Below, one piece after another: positions 22,876 to 33,761 of a stretch of 64,000 nucleotides of DNA. The notes beneath the pieces were generated by a model that saw nothing but the letters and a program-made list of their open reading frames with translations, made no database searches and had not been told where the DNA came from. The DNA comes from Branchinecta lynchi (taxonomy: Eukaryota > Arthropoda > Branchiopoda > Anostraca > Branchinectidae). The stretch is from NCBI GenBank assembly GCA_023053575.1, contig JAKZAP010000005.1:9424001-9488000 (forward strand), in the 5' to 3' direction. Each line of letters opens with the position of its first letter. Position 1 is the stretch's first letter. The position numbers were made by a program, and so were the translations under genes.

Positions 22876-23319
22876 CCGGATTCGGGTACCGAGGGGGGGG
22901 GGGGGGGGGCTGTACTTGGGTGTCCGGAATTCCGGTTATCGTGAGTTAAGGTACTTCCAGATGTGCTAGGACGATCAAACTTTTGCAGGAGCATTAGACA
23001 TTTGACATCATTGGGTCGTCGTCACTTCTCCGATCCAGCCATCCCTTAAAGTACTCATCTTAACCGCACTTTTTCACGATCGCCATGAACACATGATCCT
23101 TTTTGCCTGATGGGTTTTGCTTAGAAATTATTTTAAAGCACCCTTAAAGTACACATCTTAACCAAGAAGTGAAAAAAAAAACTTTTGACCGTCACTTCCA
23201 TCCTCTGAACCAGCCTCGCAAGTTTGGCGCATCTTAACCAAAAAGTGAAAAAAAAACTTTGATCATCACTTCCATCTGGCCCGGCCTTGCAAGTGCCATA
23301 TGAGCTTCCAGGTCTTGTT
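22876..23319 (+). mobile_element. Family B Helentron-like element, partial copy 1
   Basis: Contains the G19 run, GGAATTCCGG, GGTACTTCCAGATGTGCTAG and GACGATCAAACTT, which are family B unit landmarks shared with 33762-34355 and 48341-49914. It ends CAAGTGCCATATGAGCTTCC-AGGTCTTGTT exactly as the complete copy at 48341-49914. A doubled 'cttaaccaaaaagtgaaaaaa' segment at 23158-23255 is specific to this copy. The left end is lost. Confidence 0.7.
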
Positions 23320-24960
23320 AGGAAAGGAGGCAAAATAGAACAGGAGCCGTTGCTAAAGTTTAGAGGAGAGCCGATTAGTTATAAAGAAGAATTGAATTAC
23401 CTAGGATGTAGACTAACGTGGAACGGAAAGTTTGGAAAGCAGTTTGAGAATAGTCTTGCTAAAGAAAAGCCTTGTATTAATATGATGTTACGGACTAGCC
23501 TTAGGGAGATGGGTGATTTAAAATTACATGAACATTTATTTAAGTCTAAAGTTATACCTGCGATCCACTGAAATATGGGGTTTTGGTACGGAGGAAAGGC
23601 TAGAACAATTACAGTTAAGTTAGTTCAAAAGAATATTAGGGGTTAGTGAAAAATTAATTCGTTAGCAGAGGTGGGCGAATCCAACCATGAAAGGATTCGA
23701 ATCCGAATCCAGGGCTAGGTACGAATCCGATCCCTAATCCGGATCCACCATTTCATGCTGAGGATTCGAATCCGGAATCGAATCCGACCTTAACAAAAAC
23801 CAAATCCTGTACATAGGTTATGGTTAAAAATCAGAGGTGAAAAAAAGCACTGATATCTACGGTACGGTAATCAGATAACATGATAGATACTGGGGATGGT
23901 TGGTTGTGGAGACCAAAAAGATGGATTGCCTAAGCACACTCTGTAAAAATTGGGATACGGATACTGGAAGGATGAATTTTTGGAATTTGAGCGGATTCGT
24001 AAGATTGAGGGTCTAGAATCCGAATCCGAATCCGGCCTGACAAGCAGACGATTGAATACGGATTCGAATCCGGCCAAACGGACGAATCCTGGATTTGAAT
24101 CCGGATTCGGATTTGCCCATCTCTGTTCGTTAGTAGTTAAGGGGGATTTAGGTTTAGCAAGTATGTGTAGGCATAGATGGGTAGCTATGATAGATTTTTG
24201 GGAAAAGATTTTGATGCTGCCGAGAGTAAGGATCCTCAAGGCGGCTTATAAAGAGAGTATTTTAGATACTAGAATAGGTTCGTGGTCTTCACAAATAATA
24301 TATATTTTAGATGGTTGCGGACTGTCCATGTTGTGGAATGGTGGCGTAGGTCCTGGTTTGCAATTGGGAAAAATAAAAATAAAAGAGGTGGAGGCTAGGC
24401 TTTTAGACCAAGAAATTTACAGTTGGCAGATTGCAAAGGATCTGTCACATTCATTGAGGTATTATGCTAAGCCTAAAGAAGTGTGAGGGGAGGAAATATT
24501 TGTCAAGGTGGGTTTAAAAAGGGAGGAAGTAAAGTTGGTGTGGTGTCTGAGGGCAGATTGTTTACCGCTTGGTAGAAGAGGAACGTATATTGGGAGTTCT
24601 TTCGAACGTTCTGGTCAGTATTTCTTCTGTCCAATGTGTGGAATGAAAGTGTGGTGCATGTCATGTGTGAATGTGAAGAATTAACAGAGCTGAGGAATGA
24701 AGTTTTGGGAGAATGCGTGAGTGAGGGTGTTCGATGAGAAATGGATGTGTAGTATGATTGGTAGCCGTCAGTTTGATGGTGTGAGGAGGCTGGAAAGATT
24801 CGTCAGGGTCGCTTTTCAAAACCGAAAGTTATGCCTAGAGTAAGCAGGTTACTGTATAGATCTTTGTTCTTTTGTTTTTTGTTTATTTTGTTGCCATGGC
24901 CATTTGGCTTTTTTGTGCAATTAAAGCTTATCTTATCTTATCATACAGACTTGGAATGTT
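23320..24960 (+). pseudogene. Non-LTR retrotransposon (LINE) remnant, C-terminal part of RT ORF
   Basis: Readable pieces are ELNYLGCRLTWNGKFGKQ (RT domain 7 'YLG' region), FKSKVIPAIH (thumb), then after an inserted element (23666-24125) SVVKGDLGLASMCRHRWVAM, LMLPRVRILKAAYKES and GEEIFVKVGLKREE, and a Cys-rich end (CPMCGMKVWC). Frameshifts and a stop (at 24484) disrupt it. The 55800-56966 copy aligns piece by piece. The 3' end has a TTATC-type tail (tcttatcttatc). Clade undetermined; CR1/Jockey-like organisation. Confidence 0.8.
23666..24125. mobile_element. hAT-like MITE with 8-bp TSD TTCGTTAG inside a LINE
   Basis: Begins CAGAGGTGGGCGAATCC and ends GGATTTGCCCATCTCTG, imperfect terminal inverted repeats starting CAGAG. 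It is flanked by perfect 8-bp duplications TTCGTTAG at 23658-23665 and 24126-24133. The interior is built from GGATTCGAATCC palindromic words. The element splits the LINE reading frame, which resumes after it. It encodes no transposase. Confidence 0.9.
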
Positions 24961-25462
24961 ATCTGTTGTGGCGATAAACGTTATGCATGAAATGTTATGG
25001 TAACAAGCATTGCCAGGAAGAGCCGAAAGAAGAAGATAGATAGACAGATAGATAGATAGATATTTTTATTGATCCAACTCATAGCGCCGACATGGCACTA
25101 AATACGTCGACCGTTACATTTAAATACTTGAATACTTGAGTAAAATACTTGAATATATACAGTTATTACATAAAAGAAAATAAATCACTTAGAATTCACT
25201 TGTTTTTTGTTAATCTTCTAAGTGAAATATGGTACAAAAGACTTCGAATACCGGTTTGTGCGGCATCTAGCTGACACAAGGAGATTTTGATGGCGCGTCC
25301 GTCCTGTCACTGGTATTAGATCTGGCAGAATATCTCTATGTTTTTCACTGGTTATAACGCTTGTCATTATAACACTTGGAATGTTATCTGTTGTCGCGAC
25401 AAATGTTATGTTTTAAATGTTATGCGTAACAAGCATTGCCAGGAGGAGCCGAAAGAAGAAGA
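24950..25462 (+). repeat. Pair of ~87-bp repeats ending in GAGCCGAAAGAAGAAGA
   Basis: 24950-25036 and 25375-25462 share CTTGGAATGTTATCTGTTGT, GTAACAAGCATTGCCAGGA and GAGCCGAAAGAAGAAGA. Between them lie (GATA)n and a TTTTTATTGATCCAACTCAT segment typical of a retroposon 3' end in reverse. The second copy is bracketed by repeated CTGGTTATAACGCTTG words. The GCCAGGAAGAGCCGAAA part resembles the 3' half of the hammerhead-like motif at 28033. Confidence 0.65.
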
Positions 25463-25635
25463 CTGGTTATAACGCTTGCCATTGTAATTTCGAAGATACA
25501 CTGACAAAAAAATTACCTTCTAGTGAAAAGGGCAAAGGAATACAAGATCATGATTTGTTAGTTGTAGTTCATATCTGGGAGGGTTAAGGGGCAGTTCAGA
25601 CACTTCACTTTTGGCAATCCTATCCCGGCTTCTTT

Positions 25636-25940
25636 CCCGATGAAAAATTTGTAGCCTGCGTAGTAGTATGGTAGTAGTACGAAAACGTTGCATGTAATAC
25701 TATGTAATAGCAAATAATACTATCATTTAATGTGCCTCAGACTGGTCCAATCTTATGTAGTAGTATCCAGTAGCATCCTGTCTTGCCATAGTAGCATCGA
25801 GTCTCGCTAACAGATAGCATATAGTAGTATGCAGTAACACGGTAGCCTCGAAGTAGAAGCATGTAGTAGCATCGTTAGTACTGCATGCTACTTTTTCGAA
25901 CTACTTCATACTACTATTTTGAGATAAATTTTTCATCGGG
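25636..25940. mobile_element. CCCGATGAAAAA TIR element, copy 1
   Basis: Perfect 15-bp terminal inverted repeats CCCGATGAAAAATTT / AAATTTTTCATCGGG with TT on both sides. The interior is made of TAGTAGTAT, TAGTAGCAT and GCATGCTAC words. A shorter copy with the same ends and colinear interior (reversed) is at 52192-52400. A further end fragment (TTTTTCATCGGG) is near 54657. It has no coding capacity. Confidence 0.8.
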
Positions 25941-27054
25941 TTGAACCTGCAAGTAGCTTTTTTTCCCCTGGGAACGTAAGTTTCTCATCTGAAACGATCA
26001 ACATCAGGTCTATAGTATCCCGCTGAATCCCCAAATCATACTTGTCATCTAGTCCATGCATGATGGTGTTCTCTTCCCTCGAGTTTTGAGTTTCGGAGAG
26101 ATCCTGCCCCGGAGGCTATTATCTGTTCCCTATTTGTTCCACTATCCCCATGTCCCCCTAATGTGTTCTGTCACATTCTCTGTTTTCCGCGGTTCTCCCG
26201 CCACACTCAGAAGGATATTCAACGGCTGGAACAAAACCATGCCGACTTTAACACATTTTCCCCTTTCTGGAGAGTTGCGAGGAGCATTATTTACAAAAGT
26301 GGCTTGTTGGGACCAGGGGAAATAAATGTAAGGACTGCTTGCTATTCCTTAAGGATTTCCCGGAATGGAGTAGAGTGCATCTTCCGCTGCGTCCCTTTTC
26401 ACGAAAATGGGCCATGTTTTTCGCAAGTCTGTTTAAGATCAATCTAGACAATGGAGAGAGTGGGCCCGAGGGCAAATGGCAGTCATTTCAATACTTAAAG
26501 TAAGCCAGAAGAAAATGATATAATTGATAACAGTAGTTTCAGTTTCATTTATCCACACTGAAAGAAAAACACACAACTAACCTGACAAGAAAAAACAAGA
26601 ATGTGGTTTGGGCTAGGGCAGTAAACTAACTGTAATGATAATAAAACAACAGAATCAACAGATTAAATGGATTTATAAAACAAAAGATATGATATTCGTA
26701 AGGATTCGGAAGGACTGACTGGTTTGAAATGAATCTCCAAAAATCACAAACTGATTATTCACTGACGAATGACTACGCTAGTGAAGGAATTTGAGAATTC
26801 CGCCGTCGCTGAACAACGGAATAGATCGGCGACGAGTAAAAAGGTGAAAAACACTGCTATTCAAAACCTGAAGGAACTGATTGTTTGTGTAGTTGTGTCA
26901 TTGTGTTTGAAACTTAGGGAGAAGGAAAAGCTTGTATCACAACACAGAGAGTTTCTATGGTTTTCTATAGAAACAGGATATTTCGAGGTCATCTAAAAAA
27001 AGAGCTCCTTTGCACAAATACTCTTTCAGACCAAGCTGACTGGGATTCATGAAT
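25941..27054. other. Intronic, nothing recognised
   Basis: Has short overlapping open frames on both strands (26056-26475) and a 75-codon plus-strand frame at 26769-26996 (MTTLVKEFENSAVAEQRNRS...) without recognisable domain. A TGACTGGGATTCATGAAT word at about 27038 resembles the sequence upstream of the hammerhead-like motifs at 36.3 and 60.0 kb. Confidence 0.35.
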
Positions 27055-28003
27055 AACTAGACCAAAGGTTACAACGGGATCCCAGAAAAATAATATTTGA
27101 TCCAGACAATTTGGTCTTGTAGTTATCTGGTCTTCGCCGCAGAATCCTTGAACATTTTTACTAGTAAGATTTAGAAACAGAGGAAGGTAAATGGTTAATC
27201 ACTTGAGAAAACCAAGTTCAGATATGGATTCACCGTGTATCTATTTACCCCTAGGCTATACGTTACTTCTGCTAAATCTCAGTCTCGACCGGATTCCGGG
27301 CAAACTACTTGTCCGGCAAAAACTAAAGCTCAAAAACGAATTCGGCGTATCACCTTACCCTTATATCAAACATCTAATCAACTTCAGATAAAACTATAAT
27401 TCTTAACAAATTGTCCAGTTTCAGCCGGATTCCGGACGAACTATTTGACCGGGTAGAAAATTGTTGTCAAAAGCGGATTCAGCATGTCTTCTTACCCCTA
27501 AATCGAACATCTAATCAACTTCAGATAAAACTTTTACTTCTAAAAAAATTTCCGGTTTCGGACAAATTCCGGGCGAACTACTAGTCCGACAAGAAATAGA
27601 TTTCATTTAAATGTTCAACATGTCTTCTTACCCGTGAATCGAACGTTTAATCAACTTTATGTAAAGCTTTTACTTTTAACAAACTTTCCGGTTTTGGCCA
27701 GATTCCGGACGAAATGTCCGGCGATAAAATGGTTTTCATATTCATGTTCAGCAGGTCTTCTTACCCCTAAATCGATATCTCATTAGCTGTTTAAAAATTA
27801 TTCCCCCTTAATTTGAAACCCCTCCCCCACCCCTAAATGTTGAGCTAAATAGCCCATCTACAAATTCGACCTTTTCCTTGATCCAAAGAGTCCTCACACC
27901 ACGTTTCATCAAAATATCGTGCTAACAGACAAACAGACAAACGGACAGACGTTTTGTGACCTCATCGGTATCCCTCCACTTACGTTTAGGGATACAAAAA
28001 AAT
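27055..28003 (-). mobile_element. Family A Helentron-like element, copy 7
   Basis: Runs from AACTAGACCAAAGGTTACAA / GGGATCCCAG to ACTTACGTTTAGGGATAC. It has about four repeat units, then CCCCCACCCCTAAATGTTG and an 'agacaaacagacaaacgga' microsatellite, so the copy is diverged. Confidence 0.8.
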
Positions 28004-28032
28004 GACTCAAAAGGAAAAAACAGCTAGGATTT

Positions 28033-28084
28033 GCTACAACGATTTTTCGGCTCTTCTTGGCAAGGCTCCTCTTCAGGCTGTAGC
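28033..28084 (-). ncRNA. Candidate minimal hammerhead ribozyme (Penelope-like type)
   Basis: On the minus strand: an 8-bp stem GCUACAGC (28084-28077) with GUUGUAGC (28040-28033, one G-U pair); core CUGAAGA at 28076-28070; a 21-nt stem-loop II at 28069-28049; GAA at 28048-28046; A-AA-U at 28045-28042; and C at 28041 as the would-be cleavage nucleotide. Order and spacing are those of a type-I hammerhead with a one- or two-pair stem III, the form described in Penelope-like elements and thought to act as a dimer. Stem II has two mismatches against the pattern in relatives, so it may be weakly active or dead. Relatives: 34.5 and 36.3 kb. Confidence 0.45.
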
Positions 28085-28740
28085 TAGGAGAAACAAACTG
28101 ATTTCAAGAATCTGATTAGTTCTACCTAGTGCATGGTTCCACGCAGGGCCACATACAGTGGGGGCTAAAGGGTTTTTGTTTTTCAGCGCGGCTTGCTGGC
28201 TGACCAGACTTCTTTTTTTACTTGTATGAAATGTTTGTTATTAGAGAGCCTTACCTGTTCTTGCTAAAACCTGGAAAATTCATGGTCGGAATAAATTTCT
28301 TGTTCCATATTATTTCTTGGCCTAAACTTCGTATAACTTATTAAAGAATTATTCCCTATTCCGTTTTCATCGTTGAAACATTGGTATTCTCAAGTCCGAA
28401 GTCTGGAACGGCCGTATTGTGTAAATCAAGGTTGCTTTTTTTCAAGAGCCATATTGCCCTGAATTTTCATTTTCTCCGCCGCGTTACGTTTTGCATGCCA
28501 TGACAAGAAATCTATTACACGAACCCTTTTTTCCCCTGTTTTATGGGTTGTTTTATGGCCGTGTAAAGTGAATTAGAGCGAGTGCAGGGAGCGGAAGCAA
28601 ACAGAAGAAATATCTATGGTCGGAATGTAGTGCAAACTCGTTTCTTTTATTGACCTTGTTTCGTAAACAACCTATGCTGGTAATTGGGCAGCTCTACGCA
28701 AGACCTTCTAGGGACTTTATGGACTAAGCGAAGGGTACAT
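28085..28740. other. Intronic, nothing recognised
   Basis: No open frame of note and no repeat shared with other parts of the window was noticed. If the hammerhead-like motif belongs to a retroelement, remnants of that element could be here, but I cannot identify them. Confidence 0.35.
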
Positions 28741-28990
28741 GTAAGTAAGTAAGTAACTTATTTATAACCCGCCGTTTTAAGAAAGCGGAGTAAATGAAGA
28801 AAATAAATAAAACACATAAACATACACAAAAAGACACTTTTCAATCGTCGGCTAGGAGAGAGTGTAGAAGGTCTTGTGCTGGTTGGGTTCTGTTGTCAAT
28901 GATTTTTTATAGCGACGAAGAAACATCCGAAAGGGTAATACTTGCATCTTGAATTTTGAACTTCTCCCTCAAAGTATGGTTATGGCATAA
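28741..28990 (-). mobile_element. LINE family C 3' end, reverse orientation
   Basis: Starts with (AAGT)n, then ACCCGCCGTTTTAAGAAAGC, GTGTAGAAGGTCTTGTGCTG and TGGGTTCTGTTGTCAATGAT. Read on the minus strand it encodes IIDNRTQPAQDLLHSLLADD and a stop, the same C-terminus as the copy at 53380-53635. It is followed by about 45 bp of shared 3' UTR. The upstream frame has a stop where the other copy has a sense codon. Confidence 0.8.
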
Positions 28991-29850
28991 TTTCGACAAG
29001 TGGAGCAGGTGCTTTGCATATTTAAAATAACACGATCTCATCTTTTTTATCTCCTTCTTTCGCAGAACATGATGGGCTGTTCATAATTATTTACTAGCGG
29101 GACTTCATGTCAACCTTCTTAAGCATTGTAAAACAGGTGTTTAAGGTGTAGAACTGCGTATAAGGTTTATTGTAGATTCCTCTTTTCCTCACTTAATAAG
29201 GCGAATAAGGAGCATAGAGCCAGGTTCTGTTTTCCCTTACGCCGAGCCAATGAGATCGCTTGGTTGATTCCGCCAGCGGGCTGAGGAGATGAGCAGCGTC
29301 TTCAGGGTTGCAATGGGAAGCACTAAAGCTCTACTTTGTTGGAAGCTGAGGAAACAACTTTTCGTTTTGTTGCGACTGTTCATTGTTAGTTTGATCTCCA
29401 ATGCTGCCCATCGGTTAATTTAATACCTTTTTACAATATAAAGGGCTTCAAACTGTACTTGTGTTCTTAAGAACACTTTTTCTGATCTTTAGTATATCGA
29501 AAGATTGTATCAGCGTGGCAACACCGAACGCTGCATCGATAAGAACCATTTAAGTTCCTATTTGAACAGGTGTGTGTATTAGTACGTAAACATCGCGAAT
29601 ACCGCTATTCAACTTATTATACCTATTTGGAAAATGCTTAGTTGTCCCTTATCAGCGGTGCCATTTTGTTTGGGGGAGGGGGTAATGCCCCCCAGTACAT
29701 TTCAAGAGTTTCATCCTTGGTGATAATTTTGGAGACTAAATAGTTTAAAAAATGCAAAATGCAAAGCATTGACTTAACTTCAACGTGTATTAGAAAACTA
29801 CATCGTAATTTACACCAAAAGGAGTAATTAAATAGTCGTTTTATTTTCTT
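28991..29850. other. Intronic, nothing recognised
   Basis: AT-rich, no substantial open frame. A GGGGGAGGGGG/CCCCCC pair at about 29672-29695 could form a short hairpin. Confidence 0.35.
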
Positions 29851-29851
29851 T

Positions 29852-29893
29852 CAGGTTCACTGAAGAAGGCTAAAAGTGGAACATCTGGTCACG
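29852..29893 (+). ncRNA. Hammerhead-like motif, second type (decayed)
   Basis: CTGAAGA (29860-29866) is followed by AGGCTAAAAGTG and GAACATC. In an intact form GGC would pair with GCC around UAAAA, ahead of GAAACAUC. Here two bases of the pairing strand have changed and one A of GAAA is lost. Stem I is only weakly supported. It sits just before the family A element at 29901. I treat it as a dead relative of the Penelope-type motif. Confidence 0.25.
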
Positions 29894-29900
29894 AATCCCT

Positions 29901-30988
29901 CTTGGGATCCCAAATCGTAAGTGGAGGGATACCTATGACATCGCAAAAGTTGTCCGTCCGTCCGTCTGTAAGCATGGTAACTATCGAAGGGAATGAGATA
30001 TTTTGATGAAGCCTGGTGTGAGGATTCTTTGGGTCAAGAGTAAAGTCGAGTATGTAGATGGGCTCTGTAGCCCTATATTTAGGGGTGGGGGGACGGGGTT
30101 AAATTAAGGGACAAGCAAAATATTTCTAACAGTTAATGTGATAGTTGATTATTGAGTAAAAAGACATGCTGAGCACGATGGTGAAAATAATTTTTTCGCC
30201 GGACAAGTAGTTCGCCCGAAATCGGCCGAAACCGGAAATTTTGTTCATAGTAAAAGTTTTATTTAAAGTTGATTAGATGTTCGATTGAGGGTTAGAAAGA
30301 CATGGTGAACACGATTATGAAAACCATTTTCTCGCCGGACAAGTAGTTTGCTCGGAATCCGGCCAAGACCGAAGATTTGTTAAAGAAAAAGTTTGATTAG
30401 ATGTTCGATTTAGGGTTAAAAAAAAAAGGTGAACATACTTATTAAAACCATTTTCTCGCCAGACAAGTAATTCACCCGGAATCCGGCAAATCCTGAAAAT
30501 TTGTTAAAAGCAAAGGTCTTATTTGTATTTGATAAGATTCCGATTTATTGGTAAGAAGAGATGCTGAATCCGTGTCTGACAATCGTTTTTTTTTCTCACC
30601 AGGACGCATAGTTCACCCGGAATCCGGCTGAAACGGGAAAATGCGTCATGAGTTAAAGCTTTATTTGAAGTTGCTTAGATGTTCGATATATGGGTAAGGA
30701 GATACGACGAATTCGTTTTTGAGCTTTGTTATCTTTTCGGATAAACAGTTCCCGAATTCGACAGAAGTAAGCTAAGGCAAGAAGTTTCGATCATTTTCGT
30801 CAAAACAAATATAACTTGTAGGGGTAAACATACATGCTGAATCCATATCTGAATTTGGTTTTCTCAGATGATTAGCTTTTTGGCCTTTGTCTGTTTCTGA
30901 ATTTGTGTAGTAACAATGCTTAAGGAGTCTGGAGAAGACAGGACCCAATTGTCTGGTATTAAATCCCATCGAGATCTTTGGTCTTGTT
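29901..30988 (+). mobile_element. Family A Helentron-like element, copy 8
   Basis: TTGGGATCCCAAATCGTAAG, GTCCGTCCGTCTG microsatellite, GGGGTGGGGGGACGGGG, five to six degenerate tandem units, and right end AAATCCCATCGAGATC-TTTGGTCTTGTT. No protein is encoded. Confidence 0.85.
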
Positions 30989-31830
30989 CATTGAGAGCGT
31001 GTTCCACCCTACTTACCGTAGTTACTACGCATGACACGAATTCTGGCTTTTTGCCGTCAAGGCTGGAACGGTTTTCTTATTTTCCAGCAGGATCTCACGC
31101 TAGGGGCGAATCCGACCAATCACGTTACTTTTCGTTAGGATGGAACGAAAATAGTAACTAATAGTAACTATTGTTAGAAGGGTGGAACACGCTCTTAGAT
31201 AGGTTTGAGAACTGGGTAAAAATGCGCTGGCTCCAATGCTCCCGTCATTCTCTGAAACGATGTTTTATTTGTGTGAAAAATCATTCAAACTCGCGGTAGC
31301 TCTATTTAACTTTAAATATTCAGCAGCAAGAACAACCTCAAACTCCTTCATGTGAATACACCAATCTACTAGGTTTGCAGTCAGGGGCATAACAGGGTCT
31401 TCCATTTTCCGCCGTTAGCTATTCTCGATTGAAACTCAAAATGCGCGGTCTACCTGTCTTTTTTCATCTTTTCGGGAGGTCATCCGTATACCACGTCGGG
31501 ATGTCACTTTGAGCATATTGTGAAAAACAAAAAATCTTCAACAGAGTCAAAATAATTAAATAAATGAAGATATGAAAAAGATCCATAAGATTAATATGAT
31601 TTCCTTTCCTCATGTTTCGGTAGGCTAATTGTTGTCGTATTCTTTCCATGTAATATTTCTGTTTTTGTCTCTGTCTTTCCGTTTAATAACAATGCGTATG
31701 TAGGCCTACTTCAGCAAGAGAGTTAATGAAATCTGATTGGTTCCAGGCTGCCCTTTCGCTTATATCGCGAAGTACTTCGAAAATTTGGCGTGTCCCCACA
31801 GACAGGCCTAGACTGATGTGGTTACTGACA
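30989..31830. other. Intronic, nothing recognised
   Basis: The words AAATAGTAACTAATAGTAAC and GTTACTACGCATGAC at about 31020-31170 look like the ends of a small element (GAGCGTGTTCCACCCT at 30996 is mirrored by AGGGTGGAACACGCTC at about 31178-31194). These are 16-bp inverted repeats bracketing ~200 bp, so a MITE at about 30996-31194 is likely. The rest shows nothing. Confidence 0.5.
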
Positions 31831-32083
31831 TTCCAGAATCTGAGTAGGCATATTCACCAAGTAAACGGTGCCTTAAAGTTTAAGTCTGTAGGTAAAATCT
31901 GTTCAGTTATTAGTAGGTTCAGTAGGTACAGAATAAAATGCGAGAATTTTGTTTCTGGAGCTTTGGATTGACTTGTTTCGCCTCTTGACCTGTAATTAAC
32001 GTTTATCAGAGTAAGATGGCCAATTCTTGCGGCGTAGATAGGATGCTTTAAAATTAGTAGTCCCTTGTGTGTAGCCCTCCTTT

Positions 32084-32320
32084 TTATTCCTTTACCGAAC
32101 AATTTGGCTTGGGATGGCGTATATTTTCTCTGTAGTCTAGAACATGTTCTGAGAATTGATTGGCACGTCGTGACCATTTGGAACTTTCTTTTTCTTGAAA
32201 GATTGCTCCGTGTTGCTTAACTAAATATCGAAAGGAGTCTAACAAGATTACAGTCCGTCCATCTTTGTATTTTGGAACTTGATATTGATCTTCTGGGCTT
32301 TTGTACGGTCTCAGCGTCAC
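32084..32320 (-). pseudogene. 78-codon frame with possible FLYWCH-like pattern
   Basis: The minus-strand frame contains VPKYKDGRTVILLDSFRYLV, then about 12 residues later SSKWSRRANQ and finally IRHPKPN. This echoes the FLYWCH zinc-finger layout (K.G...L..D.FRY, then W.C, then H.HP), a domain often found next to transposase-like proteins. The expected Cys residues are replaced, so it would be a decayed remnant. The resemblance is weak and from memory only; a chance frame is possible. Confidence 0.2.
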
Positions 32321-32370
32321 AGGAATTTATTCAAAGAAATATAGGCTTTCTTGAGATCATTGGTCGGTTC

Positions 32371-33352
32371 TTGAGATCCCAAAACGTAAGTGGAGAAGTC
32401 ATGGACCTATGATTTCGTAAAAGTTGTTCGTCTATCCGTCCGTCTTGCCGTCTGTCTCTCCTTCCGCGTGTCCGTCTGCTAGCACGATAACTCTCGAAGG
32501 AGTTGAGATACTTTCTTCAATTTTGCACGAGGACTCTTTCGGTCAAAGTACAGGCCAAGTTTGTCAGATGGGCTCTGTATCCCTATATTTAGGGATGGGG
32601 GAGGGGTTTCAAATTAAGGAACGAAACCAATATTTTTAAAAGCTAATGAAATAGTCGATTTAAGGCTAAGGAATGCTGAAATAATTTATGAAAATAATTT
32701 TCCTGTCCGACAAATAGTCCACCCGGAATCCGTCAAAAATAGGAAAATTTGTGAAAAATAAAAGTTAATCTGAAGTTGATTAGAGGTTCAATCCAGGGTA
32801 AGGAGACATGTTGAACACGTATATGAAAATTATTTTTTCACCGGACAAGTAGTTCGCCTGGAATCCGGCCAAAACCGGAAAAATTGTTTAAAGTCAAAGT
32901 TTTATTTGAACTCGATTAGATTTTCGAATCAGGGGTAAGAAGACGTGATGAATCCTTATATGACAATAATTTTCCACCCGGACATGTAGTTCGCCAAGAA
33001 CCTGGCCAAAATCCGGAAATTCGTGAAGTTTTATCTGAAGTTGATTAGAGGTTCGATAAAGGGGTAAGGAGATATGCTGAGTTCGTTTTTGAGATTTTTT
33101 TTTTTTTAACGGACGAGTAGTTCGCCCAGAATCTGGCAGAAAACGGAAATATGTCAGAAGTAAGTCAGCTGGAAGTTTTGATCAGTATCTGAACTTGGTT
33201 TTCTCAGATGATTAGCCATTTGCCTTAACCTGTTTCTAAATTTTAAGAAACAAAATTTCAAGGAGTCTGGCGTAGACCAGATTTCTACAAGATCCAATTG
33301 CCTGGACAAGATGTAAAATTTTTGGGATCCCATCTAAACCTTCGGTCTTGTT
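32371..33352 (+). mobile_element. Family A Helentron-like element, copy 9
   Basis: TTGAGATCCCAAAACGTAAG, a degenerate 'gtccgtcttgccgtctgtc' microsatellite, GGGATGGGGGAGGGG, four eroded repeat units, and right end TTTTTGGGATCCCATC-TAAACC-TTCGGTCTTGTT. Both ends are recognisable; the interior is among the more diverged. Confidence 0.85.
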
Positions 33353-33761
33353 CGATAGGATTTCATCCCGTGGGCAGACTGATTTGACTGGGAAAACAAC
33401 GGCTTCTACTCTTTTGAGCTTTAAGGTGCTTTCACACTGAAACCGTAGGCTAAGATTGCGTTAAAGTTTCTGCAACCCTTCGCATATTACGAATCTAAAA
33501 TAGAGCTACAGTTGACTTCGAGACATGCGTTTCTTCAAATTACTTGAGGATGTGGAACTGTCTGTATATTTCAGGCAACTCTGATGACGATGTAAATAGT
33601 AGCCTATCTGGTTACAGTCCAATATTTAACCCTCAAAGGCTAACTAGTAGGCCTACTCGCCAGTGGTGAATTATTCCAAATCGTTTTTTCAAAGTTTTAC
33701 TTTGTCGTCCACTTTGCTTTGTTTTGAACAAATATTCCCTTCTTGAAAGAAAAAAGTCAGT
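33353..33761. other. Intronic, nothing recognised
   Basis: Short sequence between family A copy 9 and family B copy 2, without open frames or repeats I can place. Confidence 0.35.

Noticed and set aside
23950..24486. 178-codon open frame on the plus strand
   Set aside because: Its first third lies inside the hAT-like MITE and the rest in LINE coding sequence, so it is an accidental chimera, not a gene.
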